This document shows, in pieces, positions 22,201 through 31,705 of a stretch of DNA of 64,000 nucleotides. Position numbers and translations under genes: made by a program. Source of the DNA: Amorphophallus konjac (taxonomy: Eukaryota; Streptophyta; Magnoliopsida; Alismatales; Araceae). The notes beneath the pieces are model-generated. The model was given only the letters and a program-made list of their open reading frames with translations, was not told the DNA's origin and did not search any database. The stretch covers positions 34,682,708-34,746,707 of the forward strand of contig CM040127.1 in assembly GCA_022559845.1 (NCBI GenBank), read 5' to 3'. Position 1 is the stretch's first letter. Every line of letters starts with the position of its first letter.

Positions 22201-23406
22201 CTTCAACCATGTGTTATATGGAATTCATGAAGAGAATAAAGATCATATATTCTGCAGTTGTGGAATTGTGAATGTTCAGTAGACACAGATTCAACATTTC
22301 CTAACTTTTTTTATAAAAGTGCCCTCTGCTGTATAAGTAAGGCCTACTTAATGCAAAGCGGTGAACAAAGGATTCTGCACGGAGAGATGTACAAATTTGT
22401 GGTACGAATATCATTTGTTGAGAGAGAGAATGTACTTCCAATATAGCTGGAGACACGAACATGCTATATGCTTGTGGCCTTCTTTGGATGGAAGGTCATT
22501 TCTCAGGTCATATCGGATTATACGTATTATAACTACCCACGAGAATACATTCGAGTTCAAATTTCAATAATTTCAATGCTCAACTTTTTGCGATCTTTTT
22601 CTTGGATTACAGACATGTCTGAATCAAATGAAGTAATTTGCCTGTCCCAATACAAGAGTTTCCATTAAATTAATAAAATGGAAACACCCATTTCTTTGAT
22701 AGTATTAACATGTCTCCACGACATTGGACATATGCGTCCCAACGCGGCTACGCCCCTTGCATCTTCTACTGATTTTTTATGCGTAACCACAAATCATTCA
22801 CTTGTTTTATCTGTATTGGAGAGAACAAGACGGCATACCATCCTGGGTTACGAGGGGGTAAGCCGCCGCGTCGAGATTGACGAACCAGTCCCAGTCGGAA
22901 CCCAGCCGGAGGAGCATGGCGGCACCGTGCAGCATGGCGGCGAGCGCGGAGGACCCCCTGGGGTTGGCGAAATCGGCCTTGCCGACCACGTGCACGTTGC
23001 CGCGCGATCTGAAGGCCGGCACGGCGCGGACGGCGAGGACGAGGCTCTGGCGCTGCTCCTGCGGGGCGGTGAGGTCGAGGTGCAGGAGGTACAAGTTCCT
23101 GGGGTGGTAAACGGCGGACAGGAGGCGTATGAGCCGGTCGCCATCGCCGTCAGAGCCAGAGATGAAGTAGGCAATGGAAGGGGGAGTCGGTGGGAGGAGC
23201 ACGGAGGAGAGGGCGGCGCCATCGGCAGAAGGTGAGGGATCGGTGACCGGACGGGATCGATATGAGGGGGAAGGGGAGGAAGAGGGAGAGAAGGAGGAGA
23301 AGGAGAGGACGAAGAGGACGGAGACGAGGGAGGTGGCGAGGAGGCAGCAAAGGCTCCGAGACTCCTTAGGAGGGGCGGAGAAGAGCGGAGGCGCGGCGGG
23401 CGCCAT
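8027..23406 (-). CDS. GT14-family glycosyltransferase (GlcAT14/Branch domain), four exons
   Basis: The exons on the minus strand are 23406-22839, 11136-11061, 10962-10847 and 8538-8027. They total 1272 bp and encode 423 residues with all phases consistent. The start ATG at 23406 sits in ACCATGG. Residues about 18-39 form a signal anchor, so the product should be a type II Golgi protein. Family motifs appear in order: SIAYFISG, YHPRNLYLLHLD, WDWFVNL, YPLVTQD, PIIVDPGLYL, NLPRTLLMYYAN, YFHTVLCN, NLHYIAWD and PGGWC. Characterised plant members (GlcAT14) add glucuronic acid to arabinogalactan side chains; the exact substrate here is inferred. Intron 1 is 11,702 bp and full of transposons, intron 2 is 98 bp, and intron 3 is 2308 bp and appears to use a GC donor. 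No internal stop was found. The gene looks intact, but expression across the large intron is unproven. Confidence 0.88.
8768..9086. mobile_element. Mutator-like MITE, 319 bp, 9-bp TSD
   Basis: Long inverted ends of about 60 bp pair imperfectly. The left end GGGTCTTTTGCATG...CCCCTCTTAAAA matches the reverse complement of the right end AGGTTTTTCACATG...CCCCTTTTAAAA. An exact 9-bp duplication TACAAAAAA flanks it (8759-8767 and 9087-9095), which points to the Mutator superfamily. It lies in intron 3 of the GT14 gene. Confidence 0.8.
10459..10740. mobile_element. hAT-like MITE with GAGGCG/GCCTAGGCG subterminal repeats
   Basis: The ends are CTATGCTATCAAAGGC and, reversed, CTGTGGTCAGAGGC. An 8-bp duplication GTTCATTC flanks it (10451-10458 and 10741-10748). 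Short GAGGCG and CGCCTC motifs crowd both ends, like the subterminal transposase-binding repeats of hAT elements. It lies in intron 3 of GT14. Confidence 0.65.
10847..10962 (-). CDS. GT14 gene exon 3 (116 bp)
   Basis: The acceptor is TGTAACAG. It encodes SRRIKPIIVDPGLYL through NAYRLFS plus one base. The only donor that keeps both the reading frame and the family sequence is CAG|GCCAGT, so a GC-AG intron is inferred. The nearest in-frame GT would insert three residues. Confidence 0.83.
11061..11136 (-). CDS. GT14 gene exon 2 (76 bp)
   Basis: The acceptor is a pyrimidine-rich stretch ending GCAG at 11137-11140, and the donor is GT|GTAAGA. With the joining bases it encodes DLLHILSFLPKDINFVQHSS followed by QIGWRV, which matches the conserved segment expected between VTQD and the PIIVDPG block. 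It is too short to show up as an open frame on its own. Confidence 0.85.
12031..14472 (+). mobile_element. Solo LTR, Ty3/gypsy-like, 2442 bp (TGTAATG...GTTACA)
   Basis: It begins TGTAATGTC and ends GTCGTTACA, and is flanked by GCCTC (12026-12030) and ACCTC (14473-14477), a 5-bp duplication with one mismatch. Its second half is clearly related to the solo LTR at 33440-36671: both contain GTGTGTGCACACGTGG, the cytosine-poor GACGAGTAC block, and the TTCCGCGGGA and CTGAGCCA stretches. The joining of the same LINE reading frame on both sides supports the limits. TGTAACG-type ends are common in Tekay/Del chromoviruses, so that lineage is inferred. Confidence 0.75.
12845..13135. repeat. Array of hairpins with GGCGGCCA core inside the solo LTR
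   Basis: The octamer GGCGGCCA and its complement TGGCCGCC recur many times. Perfect stems include 12942-12961 (GCGGCCA, loop of 6), 13016-13037 (GGCGGCCAA, loop of 4) and 13049-13066 (CGGCCAG, loop of 4). Unit spacing is irregular, about 20-60 bp. Confidence 0.75.
14878..15062. other. Intron 1 DNA with a diverged repeat
   Basis: Bases 14949-15005 resemble 17828-17880 (both read CAAGAYATGGTGCAC and continue in parallel). No gene is seen. Confidence 0.3.
15063..15300. mobile_element. PIF/Tourist-like MITE, 238 bp, TSD TAT
   Basis: The left end is GGGCCTGTTTGGTAAA and the right end reversed is GGTCTAGTTGGTAAAC. TAT lies on both sides (15060-15062 and 15301-15303). The interior has GGCGAATAC-type repeats in both orientations. 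Confidence 0.65.
15729..16212. repeat. Compound CT/CA microsatellite
   Basis: CTCTCT and CACACA runs are mixed with repeats of the block AGAGAGGGGCC (A/G)AGCC. It ends in an uninterrupted (CT)n at 16137-16184 followed by (AC)n to about 16211. Long frames here are artefacts of the repeat. Confidence 0.9.
17623..17712. repeat. Tandem duplication of a 39-bp unit
   Basis: The unit beginning CATTTTTGTGATATTTAG occurs at 17623-17661 and again at 17674-17712 without change, separated by 12 AT-rich bases. Confidence 0.8.
18660..18671 (+). promoter_or_regulatory. Primer binding site (initiator Met tRNA)
   Basis: TGGTATCAGAGC starts four bases after the 5' LTR end. It matches the complement of the plant initiator tRNA-Met 3' end used by many LTR elements. 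Confidence 0.85.
18726..19561 (+). pseudogene. Unrecognised open frame inside the small LTR element, one in-frame stop
   Basis: The frame from ATG 18726 runs to TAA 19191-19193 and then continues open in the same frame into the 3' LTR. I recognise no gag, protease or other family. The first part has a compact, folded-domain look (VVFDEWQSGNYISQSI, FYLQVKGGTPLKSF, WYTSGTPGASISL) and the second part is acidic. It may be a diverged gag or a captured host sequence; nothing here decides between these. Confidence 0.4.
19701..20749 (-). mobile_element. 5'-truncated LINE (L1-like) nested in the 3' LTR
   Basis: The insert splits the 3' LTR and is flanked by an 18-bp duplication TTTGATAGGTTAAATTAT (19683-19700 and 20750-20767). 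The poly-T at its left border is the poly(A) tail of a minus-strand element. The minus-strand frame at 19940-20491 carries the zf-RVT block: FSVRSTSK, MAWRRTSTADRV and CLFCGCYTENLDHLFFKC. It is broken by frameshifts and lacks the upstream RT. Confidence 0.88.
21188..22290 (+). pseudogene. LINE reverse transcriptase remnant
   Basis: The first frame contains LQFADDRLLFSSG, the FADD catalytic motif of L1-type reverse transcriptase, followed by RLKLNFEK. Downstream, another frame reads FPWKVVASRLSTSNRI and HEENKDHIFCSCG, the zf-RVT domain. Several frameshifts and stops separate the blocks. It is on the plus strand, opposite to the LINE next to it. Confidence 0.7.
22291..22838. other. 5' part of GT14 intron 1
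   Basis: This is AT-rich sequence without a recognised element. The intron donor GTATGC lies at 22838-22833 on the minus strand. Confidence 0.4.
22839..23406 (-). CDS. GT14 gene exon 1
   Basis: It encodes the first 189 residues: a proline- and serine-rich N terminus, a membrane anchor, and the start of the Branch domain through VTQD. It ends with one base of the next codon at donor G|GTATGC. The composition is strongly GC-rich. A plus-strand open frame over the same bases is an antisense shadow. Confidence 0.88.
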
Positions 23407-24311
23407 GGTTCCTCCCTGCATTGGTCGTCGTCTTCTTCTTCTTCCTCCAGTCTCTCTATCTCTCTCTCTCCTTCATCTGCTTCCTCCTGCCTACTGATTC
23501 TTTTGTGCTACGAGGGATTGGTGGCGATGCAGCATTTTACATGTGACGGTAGAGTTGTAAATGGATCGGGTTAGAGTAATATCATACTTAATTAATAAAA
23601 TTAGAATATATCTGATATGCGTCTAAAAAAGGTGAGTTCACGTCTACATCCAATAGAACGTGAGATTCGTGAGAAATGAGAAATAAAAAGTCCGATCGAT
23701 TCTTTACTTCTCAAAATGATTTTTATGTTTTATAAAAATATCTTTATAATTTTAAAAAAATGCTAAACTCATAAATTTAAAATGATAGATAACAGATTGA
23801 GTTCATGATAAAATCATGACCCAACAAATACAGTGAGTTATTAATAACAGATTCTGATAGGAGATAAATTCACGTGCACTAAATCTATATCCAGTACGAC
23901 TATGAAACGTGTATTTTTAAAAATACTTAAGTAGTAATCCACATCTGTTTATCTTGGTATTACTTGACCCGTGCGCGGGTACATCAGATTTGCAGTTATT
24001 TTTTACATCCCTAGGTGCAGGAGCTCTAAGTGGAGGGGGGATAGTGGGGTTGGGGTGGGTGTAAATGTGGGTCTTGGGTGGTGGGGAGATAGAGTCTAGT
24101 GCATAGTGATCTGCACTGACATAATACGCTGGGAGAAGCGGGTTAGTGTGTCATCGTGCGTTGCCTTGTGATTAGTCATTGTTGAGCACAAAAACGAGGG
24201 GATGCATGCACACGGGTGTATTTGAGTGGCTACAATCGGAGTTCTACGTGGGGGAAAGGTTTAGACATTTCTTTCGTGTAAAATATTAAAAATAGCATTT
24301 TAATTAACAAA
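23407..24311. other. Upstream region of the GT14 gene
   Basis: Just upstream of the GT14 start the plus strand is a (CTT/CTC)n-rich tract (23420-23490), so the 5' UTR of the minus-strand transcript would be GA-rich. From about 23540 the DNA is AT-rich, with no gene. I cannot identify a convincing TATA box. Confidence 0.4.
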
Positions 24312-24316
24312 TGTTA

Positions 24317-25211
24317 TGAGGAAGGAAAATTTCGCCAGGCTTAGTGTGGCCCAATAACACCAGGCCCAGCACGGTCCAATAACACCAGATCCATAGCAGT
24401 GTACCCCGCCCAGTTGTGGCCCCATAAGCGTGGCTCAACCAAGGTCCACCGAAGCTTCTCCAACTCTCGAGCGGAATCTTCGCAAGCATGCACCCTGAAT
24501 GCCGAGAAACTCACCAACGGACGAACGTTGGAGCTCGCATCACGTAACCTACCACGGCAAAGGCCAGGTCGCACCTATGTCGCCGAGATGTCTGCCACGA
24601 GAGAGCGAGAAGGTGACGGGAGATCTCTACGATCAAGCAGGACACCACTCTACGAATGACGCTATTGTTAAGTCAGAAACACGCCACTGCTCCCTATATA
24701 AACAGGTCCTCAGTGGGACCTAGGGGGGACGGACGGAGGGACACACATGGACAAACAGACACAGAGAGAAGAACAGATAGAGACAGAGACAGAGGCACAA
24801 GCATACTTTGAAACCCTCTTCTTCACCCAAAAGAGAGAGAGAGAAAGATAGCTCCTCGCACGCTCGCCAACGAAAGACACTCCAACAGGGTTGCAAGAAG
24901 AGAGAGGCCCATTCATTGTTCTTCCCCTCCATCCTCTCCGACCACTCCCTAAGTGCCCTCTCCAAGCGACAGGCTCATAGCTCTCCTCCCCTTCTACTCT
25001 CCTCCTCTTCTGCTTCCTGATTACTTCTCTCGTCCACTCTTGACTTAAACATCGGAGGGTTGTCCCCTGAGATCTCTTCCAAGGGTCCTTCTGATGCCCC
25101 CTTTAATGGTTACAAGTTTCCTCTAGGCTGCCGACTGCTCTTCCCCGTCAAACAAATCATGAAGGTGTAGTACGAGACGAAGATGACACTTTTTAGTTTT
25201 TAGTCTCTACA
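24317..25211 (+). repeat. 5' LTR of the Tat-like element
   Basis: It begins TGAGGAAGG and ends CTCTACA. It carries a TATA box TATATAAA at 24695-24702, with a short (GA)n run after it. Immediately downstream TGGAGCCGTCTGTGAG (25216-25231) is a degenerate form of the TGGCGCCGTCTG primer site seen in Tat elements. Confidence 0.85.
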
Positions 25212-25239
25212 CTTTTTGGAGCCGTCTGTGAGAATGAGC

Positions 25240-26650
25240 AAGAAGCCATGGCATCCAAAGGAAACCATCACAACATGAGAAAACCGTCATGGAGCCCAGG
25301 CTTCCCAGCTAGCTTCCCAGGAATCGTCGTCTCATCCGTCTCGCAGTGCGGCCCCGCAAGACCATGCCTCGAACAAACTAGCGGAAATGCACCGACAGAT
25401 ACAGACGCTAACTAAGGCCTATCAAGGCCTCCTTAATCACTAGGCAGAGCAAGTGCGATCCTCAACGGTACTCCCCCAGAACGATGGTGCACCCACGATG
25501 GTAGAGTTGCGTCCGGAACGCGATCCTTCGCTACTTTTCACCGCGCACTCTTGACACCCGCGCAGCCAACCGTCGCAGCTTCCCGCCAGCCCACTGCGCT
25601 CCAACCCCAAGATGGCATGGCGACTTCGATGCTACGAAGAGGTCGAGCTCGAGCTCCAGGGCAAGGCCCGCTACTTGGATGATATCCTCTAGGCAGCGCG
25701 AACCAGGGGGTTGATCGATGACGACTCCAACTTCCACGCTCCCTTCTCCCGGGAGATCATGGAGTGGTGTCAATCCTCCCGAAGTTCCAACTGTTGACGT
25801 TTACTCCATACGACGGCACCACCAACCCCGCCGACCATATGCACAACTTCGAGTCCAATCTGGTTTCACCATGCCTCAGACGCAGTGAAGTTTTGGCATT
25901 CGTTACCACCCTGCGAGGAAAATGCCTAGGCCTGGTTCGAGACTTTGGCCGCTGGGACCATAACCCTATTCCAACAGCTAAAGAAGATGTTCAAGGAGAA
26001 CTTCATCAGCTATAAGAAGGTGGTCAGATCGGTGGTGAGCCTCCTTGCCATCAAGCAGGGGAATGAGGAACCCTCATGGGACTTTGTTGCCTAGCTATGC
26101 AAAGAGGCCTTCCGCATCCCTCGCCTAGATGTCAGCATCGCCATGACAGCGCTGACGCAAGGCACTCGGGACACCATCCTCCGGAGGATGCTCAGAGTAG
26201 AGTCTCCAACAAAGCTAATGGAACTCCTCGCCTTGGCCCGGAAGCATGTCAGTTGCGAGGAGAACAACGCAGTACTGAGCCGAGCGGCCGGGGCCGGTCA
26301 ACCTGACCATAAGTGATCGGTCGACTCCCCCAGAAGGGAGAGAAGCAAGCACAAGCGTCGAGACCGGGAGCACCACAACCAACAAGGGCCAGGGGAGAAA
26401 GTCCTTTACAGGCAATACACCCCTCTGACGTCCCTGCCCAAGTAAATCCTCATAAAGATCTGCGAGGAACCCTACCTCCGGTGGCCCTCGAAGATGAAGT
26501 CTGATCCGAAGACAAGGAACTGGAAGAAGTATTGCCGCTTCCACCGCGACTACGGCCATGACACCGTCAGACTGCGTCCAACTCAAAGACGCACTCGAGG
26601 ATCTGGTCCAGCGAGGACTTCTGGAGAAGTTCATCACTAAGGCAGCTAAG
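25240..26650 (+). pseudogene. gag of the Tat-like element, broken
   Basis: The gag core is visible in pieces across frames: FTPYDGTTNPADHMHNFESN near 25794-25857, then after a frame change LFQQLKKMFKENFISYKK and EPSWDFVA. A stop follows, then CKEAFRIP and LMELLALARKHV. This is the structural protein that would form the particle. Frameshifts and stops make it non-functional. Confidence 0.75.
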
Positions 26651-29352
26651 AGGTGACACTAGAGGAGCCGAACACCACCCCCCATCGATAACTGACCCAA
26701 CGGAAAGGAGATCATGGTGATCTCCGACGGGCCAGCATTGGGGAGAGATAGCTCCAACAGGCGACGGGCCTAGGCCTCCCGGGTCAACTAGGTCGACCGC
26801 AACGTCGAAAGCCGTCGCGATTCAAACTCTCTTACAATTGTCTTGCCCTCATGGGTGTAGATATTTCCTGCATAGTATTGTTGCACAGCATTATATGGAA
26901 TCTCAGGCTCCACAGTCTATCCCGAGGGGCACATCTCCTTTCCGATCACCTTTGGAACTGCCCCAAGGGAAGTGACATTTGTAGCCGACTTCACGGTCAT
27001 GCGGGGCATGACCGACTACAATGCCATCATTGGCCTAGGAATCTTAGGCGTACTAAAAGGTATCCCCTTGTCATATCACCAGAAGCTGAAATTCCCCACT
27101 CCCCATGGGGTCAGGAAAGTCCGAGGTGACCAAAGGGAGTCTCAATAGTGCTACCTGATCTCCACCAGGGAAAGGAGGACGGAGGATGCTCCGCCAGGGA
27201 AGAAACCCAAGACAGACATGCCCGGACCGAACGAGAACACGTCGGAGGAGGATCTTTTCCTCATCCAAGTTAGTGAAAGCCCAGACCACACCCCACGGAT
27301 AGGCTAGCTGTTGTCCGAGCAAGAGAAGGAAGCCTACCAACGCTTCCTGGTGGCGAAGCAGGACGTGTTCGCCTGGTCCGAGGACGAGCTCCCTGGAATC
27401 CCACCAGAGATCATCACTCATCAGCTGATGTTGGACCCCAAATGTCACCCGGTTTAGCAGCGCAGGAGGCGCTGTAACCCTGAGCAACAAGCAGTCATTT
27501 GGGAATAAGTGAGCGAGAAGTTGTGCTTTGGACTTCTTTGACCAACCAAGTATCCGGACAGGGTCTCCAATGTGATATTGGTTCCCAAGAATAATGGGAA
27601 GTGGCATATGTGTATGGACTATATCGATCTAAACAAGGCCACTCTCAAGGACCACTTCCCCATGGCGCAGATCGACCAACTCGTTAATGCAATGGTTGGA
27701 CAGGAGATGTTGAGCTTCCTGGATGCCTAATCCGAATACCACCAGATCAGCATGCGCGAGCCCGACCAAGAAAAGACGACCTTCATTACCGACCACGACC
27801 TATACTATTACACGAGGATGTCGTTCGGGTTAAAGAATGCTGGAGCGACGTACCAACACATCGTCAATCACACATTCGATTCCTAGATCAGCCATAACAT
27901 GGAGGTGTATATTGACAACATGCTCGTCAAAAGCCTGTAGGCAATCGACCATATGGAAGATATAGTGGAGATGTTTGCCACGCTCTGAAAGTACAACATG
28001 AAGCTCAACCCGAGCAAGTGCACATTTGGGATAAGGTCGAGAAAATTCCTCGGGTTCCTGGTGACCCATCGGGGCATCGAGGCTAATCTCGACCAGATCA
28101 AAACCGTGCTAGAAATGAAGCTACCAGAGCGCATGATTGACGTACAATGCCTCACCAGCCGCATGGCTGCACTCACACAGTTCCTCTCTAGAGCTGCTGA
28201 AAGATGTCTCATGTTCTTCCGACTGATCAAGCAAGCCAACAAGTCCCCAGAGAAGAGAGAACATGACGACTGGGACCAGGAGTGCGAACAAGCCTTCAAG
28301 GACCTCAAAAGGTATCTCTCCTTGCCATTGGTCCTCTCCAAACCACTCGTTGGAGAACAACTACTACTCTACTTGTCTGTGATGTCGAGCACACTCAGTG
28401 CGGTGCTCGCCCGAGAAGACAAGAGGAGCATGAAGCCGGTCTACTATGTGAGCAAAGCCCTTCAAGGGCCAGAATTTCGGTACTCACGAACCAAAAAGTT
28501 TGTGCTCGCACTGGTAACGGTCACACGCAAGTTGCGATCGTACTTCTTCTCTCATGTGATCATGGTCCTAACCGACCAGCTCTTGCGTTAGATCCTCCAG
28601 AACCCTACAGCCTCAGGGAGACTGGTCAAGTGGGCCATAGAGTTGGGAGAATTCGATATAAACTTCTGCCCGAGAACCGCTATCAAAGCACAGGCCTTGA
28701 CTGACTTCGTCGTCGAGTGCACTCTACCCGACGAAGGAGGGATCGAGCACTCCTCTGGGCCCGCTAGGGAGCTGTACGTGGACGGATCCTCGTGTACGAG
28801 CAGGAGTGTAGGTTTGATCCTCTTGTCGCCTGACGAAGTCGAGCTGCAATATGCCCTGCGCTTCAACTTCCCCGCCACAAACAACATAGTCGAGTATGAG
28901 GCGCTGTTGTCCGGTCTCCGTATGGTGAAGCACCTCGGAGCCTCCCACCTTGTTAGGGTGCTAAGTCCGGATACAGAGGGGGGTGAATGTATCCCCTTCA
29001 GAAATAATGCCCAAATTAAAACTCTAAAGCTCAGATATGCGGAATAACAACTAATGAGCTCTGCAAGATGAGATGATAAGATAACACATGATCAAACAGT
29101 TGGACTGCAACAATGCAGCCACCTGATCAAACCAGAAATGCAGACAGAACTATGCAACCCAAACACACCTAGCAAAATATAATGCTCAAGGTTACTGCAG
29201 ATAGGAACAATACAAACAATCCAAGATAACACAACTAACCATGCATGCATAACCTGTGAATGGGAGGTAGAAGGCAAGGAACAAACGCACAAAGCAAAAC
29301 CACTGCACAGTAGATTTTTTAGGTGGTTCGGTCCTCCAGACCTACATCCACC

Positions 29353-29684
29353 CCTCACTCCCAACCGGAGTGAGGCTTCACTAGCCAACGCTAGAAACAA
29401 GCAGACTCAGTCTGCGAACACTTGCTGTCACACAGCTTGACCAGGGGAACAGCCTCCCCTCTTCCTCCCAACCGGAGGGACACCCCAAGTGACTCCCAGC
29501 CACTTGGAAACCAGAGGTCGAAGACCTCTCTTCCTCCAGACCAGGAGGGACCCCTGGACTTGCAACCCACAAGCCCAGAACCGGAGGACGAGCCTCCCTT
29601 CCTCTAACCAGAGGGAACCCACAAGTGACAACCTGTCACTTGCAACCCGGAGATCAGATCTCCCTTCTCCTGAACCAACAGGAG
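29353..29684 (-). repeat. Array of at least 14 consecutive short hairpins in the solo LTR
   Basis: Stems with 3-9 nt loops follow one another with little between. Examples: 29353-29375 (9 bp, CCTCACTCC), 29381-29394 (CTAGC), 29401-29415 (GCAGAC), 29424-29436 (GCTGT), 29443-29460 (AGGGGA), 29464-29478 (CCTCC), 29485-29507 (CCAAGTG), 29514-29528 (GAGGTC), 29533-29548 (CCTCC), 29583-29597 (GGAGG), 29601-29614 (CCTCT), 29622-29642 (9 bp, CAAGTGACA), 29649-29663 (GGAGAT) and 29667-29684 (CTCCTG). Most stems differ in sequence. Confidence 0.85.
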
Positions 29685-30153
29685 GAACCCGACCTCAGCC
29701 CAGAGGATCGGAAGAACAAAGGTAATCAGAAAAATAAAAGAAAAATAAGAAACATAAAATGAAAATAACTTCAGCAACCAGAAAGCTGGAAAATGAAATA
29801 TAAACTGCAGCTCTCGCAGGAGCAACTGGATTGGATTTGATCCAAAGTCCAGTGAAAATAACGAAGCTTCTCTCTGCTCTTCTTCACGAGCTCTCTCTTT
29901 CTCTTTTTCTTCTGCTGCTCTCACTCTCTATTTTCTTCTTTTTCGCAGGCTCTCCCCATCTCTTCTTTTCTCTTCTTCTTCTGCTCTTTTGATCATGGCT
30001 CTCTTTCTTCTACTTCTCTTCCTCTCTTCTTCTTCACTCTCAGTCTCTTCTCTTTCTTTTTCTCTGGATCGAAGACCTCTCTGCACTCTGCTTTTTCTTC
30101 ACAGCTTCTGCTTTTTCTATTTCGATCAGCCTTCATCTGTGGACGAAGGCTTC

Positions 30154-30161
30154 CTTTTATA
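30154..30161 (-). promoter_or_regulatory. TATA box of the solo LTR
   Basis: TATAAAAG on the minus strand. It places the hairpin array in the transcribed R/U5 part and the motif array in U3. Confidence 0.6.
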
Positions 30162-30329
30162 ACAGCAGCCAGCAAGAGGAGCAGCACTGGGCGCGTGTGA
30201 CTTCCACATTTCCCGCCCAGAACTTTTGGCCACGTGCCAGCTTCCTGTCAGTCCTTCAGCCTCGGATCACGTGCTATTCATTAGCCTTCACGAGCAGAGC
30301 ATGTCAGACAGACATAAGAAGATATCAGT

Positions 30330-31705
30330 TGGATGTATATACTTGGTTCAGGCTGTTAACAAAGTGTGTACAGGCAAGATGCAGCTTGAGTGTATAGACT
30401 TGAAGTTAACAATCGAGTGTATAGGGTTGAAGGCCTAACAATCGAGTGTATAGACTTGTTGAGGGAAGGGATGTACAGACTTTAGGACCTATGAAGACGA
30501 TTGAATAGACTTTGCCTTAGAAACGAGTGTTTAGACTTTGAAGCAAACGCCAGGTAAACGTTGTGTAGACTTGGCCAGAAAAACGTAGGGAAAGGTATGA
30601 GTGTATAGACTTGGCCAAACGTAGGGAAAGGTGAGGAGTGTATATACTTGGCCAAACGTAGGGAAAGGTGAGGCGTGTATAGACTATGCTTCACTTCGAA
30701 CAGCCACAGTGATGTATAGACTTAGCCTTTGAGACGCTTAGTGAGACGGTGAGCAGTGTGTATACTTTGATGCCCAACAGCGATGTATAGACTTGCAAGT
30801 GAGACGCTTAGTGAGACGGTGAGCAGTGTATACACTTAGCGAAATGCATGCTACGGTGCCGATGTGTAGACTTGGAAGCATATGAACAGGGCGCTGTACA
30901 GACTTTGAGTAAAACAAAGCAATCGAATGTATAAACATCACGATGTGCAGACTTTGAGAAGCAACGTAGGTAAAGCTGCCAGTGTATAGACTTCACCACG
31001 TGCACGCTACAGTGACAATGTACAGACTTCAGCATGCAGACAAAGCGTGAATAGCACTGTATAGACTTCAAATGATACGCTGCATGAGACGATGGATGTA
31101 CAGACTTGAACGTGTGTGTGCTAGTGTAGACAATGCATGAGACGCTGAGACAATGTATATACTTTAGACATGATGCAAAGAACAGACTCACAGAGACGCT
31201 GAATGAGACGGTCGGATGTACAGACTTCGTTGCCCAAAGGCAATGTATAGACTTGCAAGATTGACAAGACGGTCGGATGTACAGACTTTGAAGATCCACT
31301 GTGGATGTATAGACTCTGAACGTGAAGGCAGGCTGTATAGACTTGGCATGAGACGCAAATTGAGACGATGCACAATGTATAGACATTAAGTCCAATCAGA
31401 AGGCTGTGCAGACTTGATAGACGGACCAGTGTATAGACTTCAAAGAACTCCAAGCGATGTATAGACTTCATGAAAAGCACACGATGTAATGTGTGGACTT
31501 GGTGACTCATGCAGACAGACGATGCATGAGACGCAAATTAAGACAGTAGGCTGTACAGACTTGAAGTAAAGCTTGCAGAAAGCGATGTATAGCCTCGGAT
31601 GCCCAACGCCAATGCACTGACTTTGAAGAGAAGACAAATGTATGGACTTTATGGCTTAACGAGTGTGCTGACAGTATGATCAATGCAATTGTGCAGACTT
31701 CCACA
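30330..31705. repeat. Interspersed array of TGTATAGACTTG motifs
   Basis: By eye there are roughly 35-40 copies of a 12-15 bp motif with consensus (G/A)TGTATAGACTTG, at irregular spacing of about 20-60 bp with unrelated sequence between. Common variants are TGTACAGACTT and TGTGTAGACTT. It lies upstream of the minus-strand TATA box. Confidence 0.85.

Noticed and set aside
22678..23235. Plus-strand open frame of 185 codons over GT14 exon 1
   Set aside because: It is antisense to a conserved glycosyltransferase exon. Its length comes from GC-rich codon structure on the other strand.
25531..25773. Minus-strand frame in the gag region
   Set aside because: It is antisense to the degenerate gag, and the plus strand carries the recognisable motifs.
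29353..29684. CRISPR-like array
   Set aside because: Stems differ from one another and there are no constant repeats with equal spacers. The context is a plant LTR.
30808..31395. Minus-strand frame of 195 codons
   Set aside because: It reads through the TGTATAGACTT motif array and has no protein family features.
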